A stretch of 64,000 nt of DNA from the NCBI GenBank assembly GCA_900767675.1, contig CAAFZX010000044.1, positions 1-64,000 on the forward strand, read 5' to 3'. The first letter of the stretch is position 1, and each line of letters begins with the position of its first letter. Both the position numbers and the translations under genes were made by a program. Source of the stretch: an uncultured Collinsella sp. (GTDB taxonomy: Bacteria; Actinomycetota; Coriobacteriia; Coriobacteriales; Coriobacteriaceae). Below, one piece after another: positions 54,603-63,280 of the stretch. The notes beneath the pieces are model-generated. The model was not told the origin of the DNA and did no database searches. It saw only the letters and a program-made list of their open reading frames with translations.

Positions 54603-57600
54603 ATGCTGGAGCTCAAAGGAATTTGCAAAAGGTACGTCACGCAGTCGTTTACGCAGGTGGCGCTCGACAGCGTGAGCCTGGCTTTTCGCGATAACGAGTT
54701 CGTGGCCATTCTGGGTCCCTCGGGTTCGGGTAAGACCACGATGCTCAACGTTATCGGTGGGCTCGATCATTTCGATTCCGGAGACCTGCTGATTGATGGC
54801 ATCTCGACCAAGGATTTTCACGATCGCGATTGGGATGCCTACCGCAACAACCGCATCGGCTTTGTGTTCCAAAGCTATAACCTCATTCCGCATCAGACCA
54901 TTTTGGAAAACGTGGAGCTGGCGCTCACGCTCACGGGTGTGGGGCATGCCGAGCGCCGCCAGCGTGCGCGCGAGGCGTTGGAGAAAGTTGGCCTGGGCGA
55001 GCACGTGAACAAGCGCCCGAGCCAGCTTTCGGGTGGGCAGATGCAGCGCGTGGCCATCGCCCGCGCTCTGATCAACGATCCCGAGATCGTGCTGGCAGAC
55101 GAGCCGACCGGCGCCTTGGATTCCACAACGTCCGTGCAGGTCATGGATTTGCTCAAAGACGTTGCGCGCGACCGTCTGGTCATCATGGTCACGCACAATC
55201 CCGAGCTGGCGTACCAATACGCTACGCGCATCGTCAACCTGGCGGACGGCAAGATCACCGACGATTCAGATCCCTTTGATGCTGCCGAGGCCGCGCGTCG
55301 CGAGGCCAAGCCCACGCGCAAAACCTCGATGAGCTTTGTGACGGCGCTGGGGCTTTCTGCCCGAAACCTCATGACCAAGAAGGGTCGCACGGCCATGACG
55401 GCCTTTGCGGGCTCGATTGGCATTATCGGCATTGCGGCGATCCTGGCGCTGTCCAACGGCGTAAACGACTACATCAAAAAGGTCGAGGAGGACACGCTCT
55501 CGAGCTACCCGCTGACGATTTCCAAACAAGACTACGACCTGTCGTCCATGATGGGCGGCCATGGGGCTACCGATGAGGAGGCGTCCAAGGGCGAGGGCTC
55601 GTCCGATGACGCTACCGGTGGCAAAGCTAAGGGAACCGACAAGATCCCTGTGGTCACAGCCGTAAAGGACATGTTCGCAAGTGTTAAATCTAACGATATG
55701 ACAAGCTTTAAGGCATGGCTTGACGACGACGGCGACGGTATCAATAAAGAGGTCAACGCTATCCAGTACGGCTACGGCGTGACGCCGGTTGTCTATCGTG
55801 CGGGCAAGGGCGATGAGAAGCCTGTCCGGCTGGTGCCCAACGCTATGACCGAGGCCATGAGCGGCGGCGCAAGTTCGGCGGCAACGGTGAGCATGGATTC
55901 CATGGGAACCTCGGTCTTTAACGAGATGATTGACGACCAGAGCCTGCTCGACAGCCAGTACGATGTCGTCGCCGGCCATTGGCCCACGTCTGCCAACGAA
56001 GCCGTGATGGTACTTTCGAGCCGCGGCACGGTGGGCGACTACACGCTCTACAGCATCGGTGCGCTGGATATCGATGAGCTCAACGACCTGGTTAACAGCG
56101 CCATGACGGCCGATGGCAAGGTTGAGACGCCCAAGACCGGCAGCGACTTTACCTACGACGATGCGCTGTCCACGACGTTTAAGGTGCTGTCGCCGGCCGA
56201 TGCCTATCGTAAAAACGAAGAGACCGGCATGTGGACCGACATGTCTGGCGACGCCGACTTTATGACGGCCAAGGTTGCCGACGGCATTGACGTGCGTATT
56301 GTGGGCGTGGTGCGACATAACGAGACGGCCAATGCGAGTGCATTGTCTCCGGGCATTGCCTATACGCATGCACTGACTCGCCAGCTTATGGAGTGTGCCG
56401 CCGATTCGCAGATTGTGCAAGAGCAACTTGCTCATCCCGAGACGGATGTCTTTACGGGCAAAACCTTCGACGAGCTGCAAGGCGAGGCCAAACAGGGCGT
56501 GGATCTGGGCAGCATGTTCAGCGTGGATGAGGCGGCGCTGAAGAGCGCGTTCTCGTTCGATGCGTCTGCGCTCTCGGGCGCTACTGGCGGTATGGACCTT
56601 TCTGGTATCGACTTATCCGGGCTGGACCTTGACCTTTCGGGCGTTGGGAAGGACATCGACTTCAGCGACATCATGGCCAAAGCGCCAACCCCAGATTTTT
56701 CGGGTATCTTTGACGGTCTGGAACTTACGCCCGAGCAAATGCAGCAGGTGGGAACACTAGCCAACCAGCTGTTTGAGGGCTTTTTGCAGTCTGATCAGTT
56801 TAAGGCGCTGTCGCCCGAAGATCTTAAGGACGCGTCAAAGCTCGCTGCCGCATTCTCGACGTATCTTGAGAATGATGCAGCAGCCCAGCAAATCCTGGCC
56901 CAGCTCAAGGCGCTCGGAGGCGATGCCCTGGCCGAGCGCCTGCAACAGGCGATGACCGACTATGTGCAAAAGCAGCTGGCTCCGTATCTGCAGCAGGCTA
57001 TGGATCAGGTGACCAAGACAATCAGCGATCAGATTGCGGCGACGGTGTCAGCTCAGCTCAAGGCGGGCGCGGCAGGGCTCATGGGCCAGATGGCGACGCA
57101 GGTGTCATCCAGTTTTGCCAACCTGGCGAGCGCTATGCGTGTGGATGCGAGCGCCTTTGCTCGTGCCATTCACTTCAACATGGACGCCGAGGACCTGAGT
57201 TCGCTCATGATGAGCTATGCCAAGGCTTCGAAGCTCACCTACGATAACAATCTGACCACGTTGGGCTATGCGGACGAGGCGGACCCCATCTCGGTCAAGA
57301 TTTTCCCGCGCGACTTTGAGGCCAAGGAGCGCGTGCTCGATCACATCGATGCTTATAACAGGCAGGTCAAAGCCGCCGGCCACGACGAACAGGCCATCTC
57401 GTACACCGACTACATGGGCATCATCATGGGCTCGGTGACCGATATCGTGAACACCATCAGCTTGGTGCTCATCGCATTCGTGAGCATCAGCTTGGTGGTG
57501 AGCTCCATCATGATCGGCATCATCACGTACATCAGCGTATTGGAGCGCAAGAAGGAGATCGGCATCCTACGCGCAATCGGCGCGTCAAAGCGCAACGTGG

Positions 57601-57857
57601 CCAACGTGTTTAACGCCGAGACCTTTATCGAGGGCCTCATTGCCGGCGTCTTCGCCATTGTCGTCGTGGTGCTCGTGAGCTTCCCGGTTAATACCTGGGC
57701 ACTTGCGGCCAAACAGGTTCCCAATTTGATGAGCCTGCCCGTGCAGGATGCGCTGGCGCTCATTGCGATTTCGGTGCTGCTGACGGTCGTTGCCGGCTTA
57801 CTGCCAGCCCGTAGCGCATCCAAGAAAGACCCCGTGGAGGCCCTACGTTCCGAATAA
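54603..57857 (+). CDS. ABC exporter, ATPase fused to FtsX-type permease (MacB-like)
   Basis: A 1084-residue protein. The N-terminal ATPase (about residues 1-225) has Walker A GPSGSGKTT (38-46), Q-loop FVFQSYNLIPHQT, signature LSGGQMQRVAIARAL and Walker B IVLADEPTGALDS. A first membrane helix follows at about 285-305. A very large extracytoplasmic domain (about 310-950) contains coil regions and LSGIDLSGLDLDLSG repeats. Three C-terminal helices precede the end PARSASKKDPVEALRSE, typical of FtsX permeases. Such giant-domain transporters occur in Coriobacteria and Firmicutes and may export peptides or act on surface proteins. ATG 54603 fits the family start; an upstream GTG is in frame. Confidence 0.9.
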   Translation: MLELKGICKRYVTQSFTQVALDSVSLAFRDNEFVAILGPSGSGKTTMLNVIGGLDHFDSGDLLIDGISTKDFHDRDWDAYRNNRIGFVFQSYNLIPHQTILENVELALTLTGVGHAERRQRAREALEKVGLGEHVNKRPSQLSGGQMQRVAIARALINDPEIVLADEPTGALDSTTSVQVMDLLKDVARDRLVIMVTHNPELAYQYATRIVNLADGKITDDSDPFDAAEAARREAKPTRKTSMSFVTALGLSARNLMTKKGRTAMTAFAGSIGIIGIAAILALSNGVNDYIKKVEEDTLSSYPLTISKQDYDLSSMMGGHGATDEEASKGEGSSDDATGGKAKGTDKIPVVTAVKDMFASVKSNDMTSFKAWLDDDGDGINKEVNAIQYGYGVTPVVYRAGKGDEKPVRLVPNAMTEAMSGGASSAATVSMDSMGTSVFNEMIDDQSLLDSQYDVVAGHWPTSANEAVMVLSSRGTVGDYTLYSIGALDIDELNDLVNSAMTADGKVETPKTGSDFTYDDALSTTFKVLSPADAYRKNEETGMWTDMSGDADFMTAKVADGIDVRIVGVVRHNETANASALSPGIAYTHALTRQLMECAADSQIVQEQLAHPETDVFTGKTFDELQGEAKQGVDLGSMFSVDEAALKSAFSFDASALSGATGGMDLSGIDLSGLDLDLSGVGKDIDFSDIMAKAPTPDFSGIFDGLELTPEQMQQVGTLANQLFEGFLQSDQFKALSPEDLKDASKLAAAFSTYLENDAAAQQILAQLKALGGDALAERLQQAMTDYVQKQLAPYLQQAMDQVTKTISDQIAATVSAQLKAGAAGLMGQMATQVSSSFANLASAMRVDASAFARAIHFNMDAEDLSSLMMSYAKASKLTYDNNLTTLGYADEADPISVKIFPRDFEAKERVLDHIDAYNRQVKAAGHDEQAISYTDYMGIIMGSVTDIVNTISLVLIAFVSISLVVSSIMIGIITYISVLERKKEIGILRAIGASKRNVANVFNAETFIEGLIAGVFAIVVVVLVSFPVNTWALAAKQVPNLMSLPVQDALALIAISVLLTVVAGLLPARSASKKDPVEALRSE

Positions 57858-57888
57858 TGTGAAAAAGGGACAGTCCCTTTGTCACATT
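57856..57888 (+). terminator. Terminator/REP-like hairpin (TGTGACAAAGG family, copy 1)
   Basis: AATGTGA-A-AAAGGGAC pairs with GTCCCTTT-G-TCACATT around a single base and overlaps the stop codon of the ABC gene. The same arm sequence recurs at 59752-59782, so it belongs to a dispersed palindromic repeat that doubles as terminator. Confidence 0.7.
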
Positions 57889-57904
57889 GAGGGCCTTGCG
57901 GAAT

Positions 57905-58086
57905 CGGGGTCTAATACTTTTCCGAGAAGTGAACGAGTCAAAATGGACCCCCGAAGCGCTAACACTTATTGAAGGCGGTTTCCTGCGGTTTTGATTGTTA
58001 AATCCTGCGGTTTTGGCGTCAGAAAATGTCGATGCTTCGGGGGTCCAAAAACGGTCGTTCACTTCTTGGAAAAGTATTAGACCTCG
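57905..58086. repeat. 182-bp palindromic element, copy 1
   Basis: Terminal arms of about 32 bases are inverted copies (two mismatches): TAATACTTTTCC...GTGAACGA at the left and TCGTTCACTTC...AAAAGTATTA at the right. A second inner pair, GGACCCCCGAAGC and GCTTCGGGGGTCC, lies 45-55 bases in. The centre holds two direct copies of TCCTGCGGTTTTG. No credible gene is inside. It ends 44 bases before the stop of the minus-strand gene at 58130-59263. Confidence 0.85.
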
Positions 58087-58129
58087 TTATATTGGCGGCG
58101 TTCGCGAGCGGAAATCAGAACGTAAGCCT

Positions 58130-59263
58130 TTAGCTCTTCTTTGCAGAGAGCATAAGCCTAATTTCCGGATGAGTGTACTCGTCGAACTCTTCTTTGGGCT
58201 CGGTGTCAAAGGTGAAGTACGACTTGATAGATTCATCCTCCGTCTTAATGCTGATTTCTTCATATAGGGATCCGGCTAAAAATGCCTGTTTAAATTCATC
58301 CGACAGGCTGCATGGCGTGAGGAGGCCCGGTGTGGCAACGGAAATGTCCAGCCCGTTGAGCGGGGCGCAGAGCGTCGCGATGTCCTGCTCGGCGCGGACG
58401 AGGTTGTCTGCAAGGCTTGCCTCGGGTTCGATCTGACTGGTGTAATCGACGTCCGTGAGCATGCCGTCTGCATCAAAAGAAAGGTAGACATAGGCTGCTT
58501 GAGCGCCGAGGTCATTATCGCGCAGATAGCCGATAATGCGGTAGCCGTAGTCGTGATACGACTCATATGGGTCGTCTACCGCGACGCGTTCGCACACGGG
58601 CTCCAAGACATCTTGCGCGATGGCGAGCTGCTCGGCGGCTGCAGCCTTTCTTGCCTGAAGCTCGTTATTTCCCTGGACAAACTGCGGGATGTAGGCGCCA
58701 AGCAGCACAATGGCGGGCACCACCGCGAGAGCTATGACCTGCTTTTTGACGCTTGGAATCGTCACGCCGTATGCGTTTGCCATGGCCTCGGCATTGCTCG
58801 AGGTTTCGGCTAACACGTCTGCCGCCGTGGCGACTGCCCCTACGGCGCCGGCGACCTCCGCGGCGCCGCCCAGGTTGCGCGCAGCATCGTTATCGCTGTT
58901 TTTGAGCAGACGGCCGGCAGCTTGCGTGGCGAGCACGCCGGCGACCTCCGCGGAACGGTCCTTGTTGGTCTGGGCCACCGCAAGCCTGCTCTGCAGCTCC
59001 TTCCACTGTTTGCCCTGCATTCCAAAGCGCGGTGCAAGGGCGCAATAGCAAAAGATGGCGAGTTCGATTACGGTGAGTGCGATGGCGGTATATATGCCCG
59101 CGGGTTGGAATTCCTTTTGGTGGAACGCGATATCGTTGATCATTTGGAGCGGCAGCATGAGCAGACATGCTACGAACGACATGACGAGTGCGGTCGCTGC
59201 GATCTTGGGGTATGTACAGTACCGCTGGATGCGTTTCTTTTCTTGTTCGGTGAGCTGCTGCAT
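58130..59263 (-). CDS. Membrane protein of unknown function between the palindromic elements
   Basis: A 377-residue protein. Three hydrophobic helices (about residues 23-43, 58-78 and 173-193) bracket an Ala-rich helical region (about 85-165, AARNLGGAAEVAGAVGAVATAAD). The C-terminal 170 residues are soluble and acidic, with DDPYESYHDYGYRIIGYLRDN. No family was recognised. It is a single-gene unit enclosed by two inverted 182-bp repeats, which might mean it moved as a cassette, but its base composition does not stand out by eye. Confidence 0.8.
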   Translation of the reverse strand: MQQLTEQEKKRIQRYCTYPKIAATALVMSFVACLLMLPLQMINDIAFHQKEFQPAGIYTAIALTVIELAIFCYCALAPRFGMQGKQWKELQSRLAVAQTNKDRSAEVAGVLATQAAGRLLKNSDNDAARNLGGAAEVAGAVGAVATAADVLAETSSNAEAMANAYGVTIPSVKKQVIALAVVPAIVLLGAYIPQFVQGNNELQARKAAAAEQLAIAQDVLEPVCERVAVDDPYESYHDYGYRIIGYLRDNDLGAQAAYVYLSFDADGMLTDVDYTSQIEPEASLADNLVRAEQDIATLCAPLNGLDISVATPGLLTPCSLSDEFKQAFLAGSLYEEISIKTEDESIKSYFTFDTEPKEEFDEYTHPEIRLMLSAKKS

Positions 59264-59484
59264 GGGGCCTCGACTCTCATCGTTTTCGGGCGATACTCAC
59301 ACGCTCTTGAGTATAGATGAGTGGAGGGCGCCTGTTATTCAAACATGGTGTCAACGGCGTGGTGTTGGTGGTCGCTTGATCGTGGGCGCCATCTTTTAGA
59401 GCATGAAGCCGCTATCATGGGGCGAATGACGCGCAAGGGGGCTATCGTGGGACAGCCTCTCGCTGTTTGTGTGCGCCAGCAAAT

Positions 59485-59666
59485 CGAAGGTGAATGGTTT
59501 TCCGAGAAGTGAACGACCTATTCTGGACCCCTGAAGCATTCGCACTTTTGGATGCAAAAACCGCAGGATTTGAGCGACAAAACCGCAGGAAATGGCTCTC
59601 CAAAAGTGTCGATGTTTCGGGGGCTCGATTTCACTCGTTCACTTCGCGGAAAAGCATTCACCTTTG
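59485..59666. repeat. 182-bp palindromic element, copy 2 (inverted relative to copy 1)
   Basis: It has the same length as copy 1. The inner arm TTTTCCGAGAAGTGAACGA and its complement are shared with copy 1. The outer arm differs (AAGGTGAATG against CATTCACCTT) yet still pairs with its own partner. The centre holds CAAAACCGCAGGA twice, the reverse complement of the copy 1 centre, so the whole element is flipped. This pattern shows the pairing is conserved, not the outer sequence. Confidence 0.85.
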
Positions 59667-59751
59667 TTGCGTGAGGCGACGGATGGAAGGGTGATTATCG
59701 TCAAGTAGCTACCTCTGCCTTGTGAATCATCTGAAGCACAAGGCATAATGC

Positions 59752-59782
59752 ATGTGACAAAGGGGCGGTTCCTTTGTCACAT
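59752..59782. repeat. TGTGACAAAGG palindrome, copy 2
   Basis: ATGTGACAAAGG and CCTTTGTCACAT form a perfect 12-bp stem around GGCGGTT, 24 bases before the Dus gene. Related to the hairpin at 57856-57888. With no T-run and a gene start so close, it is more repeat than terminator. Confidence 0.7.
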
Positions 59783-59805
59783 TCGTTGATATGAGAGAAG
59801 AGTAG

Positions 59806-60759
59806 ATGATCCTTTCGCTGGCCCCCATGGAGGGAATTACCGGGCATGTGTTCCGTCGCGTGCATGCGGAGTGTTTCGGTGCGCTCGATTGTTATTACAC
59901 GCCGTTTTTGCCGCCGCCGCGCGAAGGCAACCGCTTTGGCGGCAAGGCGTTTAAAGAGGTCGATCCCGCCAATAACCAGGGGCTTAACGTGGTGCCTCAG
60001 CTGATGTCCAAGAACGCGGACGAGTTTGTGTGGGCGGCGCAGGTGCTCGCCGACATGGGTTACCGCGAGGTTAATCTCAACCTTGGATGCCCCTCGGGTA
60101 CGGTTGTCGCCAAGGGGAAGGGTTCGGGCTTTCTGCGCAACTTGGATGAGCTCGAGGTGTTCTTGAGCGACGTGTGCGAGCGCTCGCCATTGCCCGTCTC
60201 GGTCAAGACCAGGCTGGGACTGGAGAACGACGAGGAGTACGAGCGCGTGCTCGACCTCTATTGCCGCATGCCGCTGGCGGAGCTGATCGTGCATCCGCGC
60301 GTGCAAAAGGACCGCTATACGGGCTCGCCGCGCAAAGAATTTTACGGCGAGACGCTGGAGCGGGCGCCGTTCCCGGTGGCCTACAACGGCGACATCTTTG
60401 ATCTTGAGGACATGGATGCGCTGGTGGAGGCCTATCCCGGAACGCGTCACGTCATGTTGGGGCGTGGCTTGCTTGCGAATCCCGCGCTGGCTCGCATGGT
60501 TGCCGGCGGCCCTACTGCCACGGCAACTGAACTGCAGCGCTTCCACGACACGCTGTTCGCAGCCTATGCGGATGAGATTGGCGGCAATGCAGTCTTTCGC
60601 ATGAAGGAGTGGTGGTTCTACGCCAAGTGCGCCTTCGCCGATCCCGCTACCGTTCACAAGATCGTGCGCAAGACCAAAAAGGTCGACGAATACCGCGCCG
60701 CCGTCGAGCGCGTCTTTCGCGAGCAGCCTCTGGCGCCCATAGCCCGCTTTCACGGCTAG
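59806..60759 (+). CDS. tRNA-dihydrouridine synthase
   Basis: This 317-residue protein is of the Dus family. It has LAPMEGITGHVFRR at the FMN-binding N terminus, NLNLGCPSGTVVAKGKGSGFL (GCP motif region), VKTRLG, ELIVHPRVQKDRYTG and VAYNGDIFDLEDM, then HVMLGRGLLANPAL. It reduces uridines in tRNA D-loops with NADPH. I do not assign A, B or C type. The start has a weak ribosome binding site (GAGAGAAGAG). Confidence 0.88.
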   Translation: MILSLAPMEGITGHVFRRVHAECFGALDCYYTPFLPPPREGNRFGGKAFKEVDPANNQGLNVVPQLMSKNADEFVWAAQVLADMGYREVNLNLGCPSGTVVAKGKGSGFLRNLDELEVFLSDVCERSPLPVSVKTRLGLENDEEYERVLDLYCRMPLAELIVHPRVQKDRYTGSPRKEFYGETLERAPFPVAYNGDIFDLEDMDALVEAYPGTRHVMLGRGLLANPALARMVAGGPTATATELQRFHDTLFAAYADEIGGNAVFRMKEWWFYAKCAFADPATVHKIVRKTKKVDEYRAAVERVFREQPLAPIARFHG

Positions 60760-60760
60760 T

Positions 60761-60816
60761 TAGTCATTGGGGACGTTCTTTAACGACTAGTCATTCAAGA
60801 ACGTCCCCAACGACTA
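60761..60816. terminator. Long inverted repeat between convergent genes
   Basis: TAGTC-A-TTGGGGACGTTCTT at 60761-60780 pairs with AAGAACGTCCCCAA-C-GACTA at 60797-60816 (16-base loop that itself contains GACTAGTC). It lies directly after the Dus stop and before the convergent sirtuin gene; bidirectional terminator or dispersed repeat. Confidence 0.65.
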
Positions 60817-60837
60817 TGTGAGACAGCATCGCCTTTG

Positions 60838-61722
60838 CTATCTGACGGCTTGGACGGCAAGTGCGTCCAGCACACGCCCTGCGTCGGCGTTGATTAGAAT
60901 GCTGCGATCGGCGATTTCTGCCGGAGCGACTGCCTCGCCAAAATTGACGCATGTGTACGTTGCGCGCTCGTTTTTGGCAGTCATCTGCCAAAACGGGTAC
61001 TTGATGATGACGGGCGTGTTGCCGCCCACACCAAGCTCCAAGAACAGGATGCGCATATTGCTGTGGCGGCGCAGGAAATCTTGGTAACGGTCGGCCGCGG
61101 CATACCAGCCCTTATCCTGCACAAACGTATCGTCGGCGTGCAGGTTCATCGTGAGCGGGGAGCCGCAATGGGGGCAACGGGGCACTAGCGCAGAAGGAAT
61201 GCGCAGGTCTTCTTGGGCGGCGACCATGTAATGTACGAGCTCTTCGTTGTCCCAAGTTTCCTGACAGCAGGGCTTGCTGCACTGGAATAGACCATAGTCG
61301 CCCTGCGTGTAAAAGAGTCGCTGTTTATCGAAACCGGCGCGTTGGAAGCAATGGTCTACGTTTGTGGTCAGCACAAAGTAATCTCGGTCGCGCAGCAGGC
61401 CCAAAAGCTGTTCGTAGATGGGCTTGGGTATGGGGTCATATCGGTTGCACATGATATAGCGGCTCCAAAATGCCCAGTATTCCTCGAGGGAGTCATAGGG
61501 GTAGAAACCGCCGGAGTACATGTCGGTAAAGCCGTAGCGTGCGGCGAAGTCGCCAAAGAGTTTCTCGAAGCGCTCTCCCGCGTAGGCGTAGCCAGCCGCG
61601 GTGGAAAGACCCGCGCCGGCGCCGATTATCACGGCGTCGGATGCATCGAGTGCGGCTCGGAGCTTAGCGATCTGCTTGGAGAAGGTCGCGGTAGATTGAC
61701 TCGTCAGACGCGAGAAAAACAT
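60838..61722 (-). CDS. SirTM-type sirtuin (macrodomain-linked)
   Basis: A 294-residue sirtuin. The Rossmann start VIIGAGAGLSTAAGY binds NAD, with TTNVDHCFQRAGFD as the NVD motif. A zinc ribbon has CSKPC, then CPHC. The catalytic His of ordinary sirtuins (ELHG) appears replaced by Gln in FYTQGDYG, as described for SirTM enzymes, which ADP-ribosylate a lipoylated GcvH-like carrier rather than deacetylate. It overlaps the macrodomain gene by 59 bases. The usual GcvH-L and LplA2 partners are not in this window. Confidence 0.87.
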   Translation of the reverse strand: MFFSRLTSQSTATFSKQIAKLRAALDASDAVIIGAGAGLSTAAGYAYAGERFEKLFGDFAARYGFTDMYSGGFYPYDSLEEYWAFWSRYIMCNRYDPIPKPIYEQLLGLLRDRDYFVLTTNVDHCFQRAGFDKQRLFYTQGDYGLFQCSKPCCQETWDNEELVHYMVAAQEDLRIPSALVPRCPHCGSPLTMNLHADDTFVQDKGWYAAADRYQDFLRRHSNMRILFLELGVGGNTPVIIKYPFWQMTAKNERATYTCVNFGEAVAPAEIADRSILINADAGRVLDALAVQAVR

Positions 61723-62449
61723 TGAAGATCACCTTAAGGTTGGGGTCGTTATGGTCTAGATGATGACGAACGGCATCGATGGTAACGCGCGCGGCGGCTT
61801 GTTGGGGATAGCCAAAGACGCCCGTCGAAATGCAGCAGAAGGCAAGCGTGTCGAGCTTTCGGCTCGTCGCTTCTTCCAGGCAGCTGGTGTAGCAACGGCG
61901 CAGTAGCAGTTCCTCGCGCGGGCCAGGCTTATGGTTGGGCACGATGGGACCGACGGTGTGGAAGATATGGCTGCTGGGCAGGTTAAAGGCTGACGTGACC
62001 TTGACGCATGCGGTCGGTTCCTCATGCCCCTGTTTACACATGAGGCTGGCGCACGTCAGGCACAGCTGCATGCCGGCGTATGTGTGGATGGCATTGTCGA
62101 TGCAGTGGTGTCCCGGCACAAAACAGCCGAGCATTTGGCTGTTGGCGGCGTTGACGATGGCGTCGGCCTTAAGCAGCGTGATGTCGCCACGCCAGACGGC
62201 AATGCGATTGCAGTAGGGAAGCGTGCCGGCATCGGTTGCGCCGCCGCGCTCAACAAGCCGCTGCTGCAAGTAGGCATCCTGGATATCGAGCACCTCTGTC
62301 GCGAGCGCTTCGGGCGACCGCACGTTTATAAGGGCCCTGAGCAAATCACGCTGCTCGCCGGCTCCGGCGGGAACGGCAATGCCGCGTCCGTCCGCTCGCT
62401 CGTTGAGCAATGCATTGATAAGCCAAATACGACGCTCGGCTTGATTCAT
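61664..62449 (-). CDS. Macrodomain ADP-ribose hydrolase
   Basis: A 261-residue protein from ATG 62449 (AGGAGG, 6-base gap). The N-terminal 80 residues are helical. The macrodomain (about 85-260) has WRGDITLLKADAIVNAANSQMLGCFVPGHHCIDNAIHTYAG, then IFHTVGPIV and LAFCCISTGVFGYPQ. The G-C-F-x-P-x-H-x-C-I-D-N-x-I-H pattern is the zinc-containing class that occurs with SirTM sirtuins and removes the ADP-ribose they attach. It is translated before the sirtuin in a two-gene operon, forming a writer-eraser pair. Confidence 0.9.
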   Translation of the reverse strand: MNQAERRIWLINALLNERADGRGIAVPAGAGEQRDLLRALINVRSPEALATEVLDIQDAYLQQRLVERGGATDAGTLPYCNRIAVWRGDITLLKADAIVNAANSQMLGCFVPGHHCIDNAIHTYAGMQLCLTCASLMCKQGHEEPTACVKVTSAFNLPSSHIFHTVGPIVPNHKPGPREELLLRRCYTSCLEEATSRKLDTLAFCCISTGVFGYPQQAAARVTIDAVRHHLDHNDPNLKVIFNVFLASDESIYRDLLQADR

Positions 62450-62536
62450 GGCTGACCTCCTGTCCAATTGAGTTGGGCGTGTTTGACAGCAGTGTGCAAC
62501 CCGGACCGCTTCTTCAAAAGAAGGCACAAAAAGGTA

Positions 62537-62567
62537 AGCGCCGTGGAGCGGTATGCCCCACGGCGCT
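62537..62567 (-). terminator. Terminator of the HxlR gene
   Basis: On the minus strand AGCGCCGTGG pairs with CCACGGCGCT around an 11-base loop, followed by TTACCTTTTT, 24 bases after the HxlR stop. Confidence 0.8.
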
Positions 62568-62590
62568 CAATTTGCAAAAGCCCGTAGCTG

Positions 62591-62923
62591 CTAGGAGCTT
62601 CGCACAAGCTGCTGGTAGTCGGTGCCCCATTCCACAAGAGAATCGATGATGGGCATAAGGCTTTGACCCAACTCGCTCAGCGCGTATTCGGTACGGATGG
62701 GCGTTTCGGGAATGACGGTGCGCGTGATAAGTCCCGCGGCATCCATTTCCTTTAGGTTTGACGAGAGCACCTTTTGACTGATGCCGGGAATAGAGCGATG
62801 TAGCGCGTTGAAGCCCAGGGGCTGCTCAATGAGCTGCTGGATGATATAGATTTTCCACTTGTTGCCAAAGAGCTGAAAACACGTAGCGACGGGGCAGGGA
62901 GGCAGTTCTTCTTTGGTGAGCAT
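62591..62923 (-). CDS. HxlR-family transcriptional regulator
   Basis: A 110-residue protein with CPVATCFQLFGNKWKIYIIQQL, GFNALHRSIPGISQKVLSSNLKEMDAAGLITR and the YALSELGQSLMPIIDSLVEWG end typical of HxlR. It carries Cys at two positions in PPCPVATC that could sense redox. It is divergent from the ACGX-peptide cluster by about 200 bases. TTAC-TTTTTG-GTAA near 62987-63000 in the shared promoter is a likely operator, so this protein probably controls the peptide cluster. Confidence 0.88.
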   Translation of the reverse strand: MLTKEELPPCPVATCFQLFGNKWKIYIIQQLIEQPLGFNALHRSIPGISQKVLSSNLKEMDAAGLITRTVIPETPIRTEYALSELGQSLMPIIDSLVEWGTDYQQLVRSS

Positions 62924-63080
62924 GGTAACCTCGCAATCGGGTAGGTTGCTTGCATTATCGCAGCTGCTGGCGCCCGCGGCTACAACTTACTTTTTGGTAA
63001 CTGGCTAATAGATTAGTGCCTTCTTTTGGGTGGGGTGCATTCCTCGCATGATGTGCTTAGGCGCAAAAGCGTCTACGTCC

Positions 63081-63102
63081 GGGCGGCTTCGCCCAGCCGC
63101 CC
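63081..63102 (+). promoter_or_regulatory. Leader hairpin before the ACGX peptide
   Basis: GGGCGGC-N8-GCCGCCC lies 20-41 bases before the peptide start and leaves the AAAGGAA ribosome binding site free. It may stabilise the mRNA or tune expression of the abundant precursor. Confidence 0.4.
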
Positions 63103-63121
63103 CCAATCGAAAGGAATTGCC

Positions 63122-63256
63122 ATGTCCGAGAATCTCGAGAACGTTGCCGCCTTCGCTTCTTGCGGTACCGCCGATCCCGCCCCTGCCTGCGGCTCCGCCG
63201 ATCCCAAGGCCGCGCCGGCCTGTGGCACCGCTTGCGGCGCTGCGGACGCTCAGTAA
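63122..63256 (+). CDS. ACGX-repeat Cys peptide, likely RiPP precursor
   Basis: A 44-residue peptide from ATG 63122 with AAAGGAA 6 bases upstream. A leader-like MSENLENVAAFA is followed by a core of SCGT, ACGS, ACGT and ACGA units separated by Ala/Asp/Pro stretches; four Cys in all, each followed by Gly. Peptides with ACGX repeats are known partners of a dedicated radical SAM/SPASM enzyme family, and such an enzyme gene appears to start at 63947. The Cys would be linked by thioether bonds. Modification is inferred, not seen. Confidence 0.75.
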   Translation: MSENLENVAAFASCGTADPAPACGSADPKAAPACGTACGAADAQ

Positions 63257-63280
63257 GCAATCGCTAGGAGGGGACTCGTA

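Noticed and set aside
57912..59694. Similar ~50-residue translations (FWTPEA...DAKTAGF...QNRRK) from both 182-bp elements
   Set aside because: The palindromic DNA similarity explains them. Differences between copies are mostly amino-acid changing, and neither frame has a ribosome binding site.
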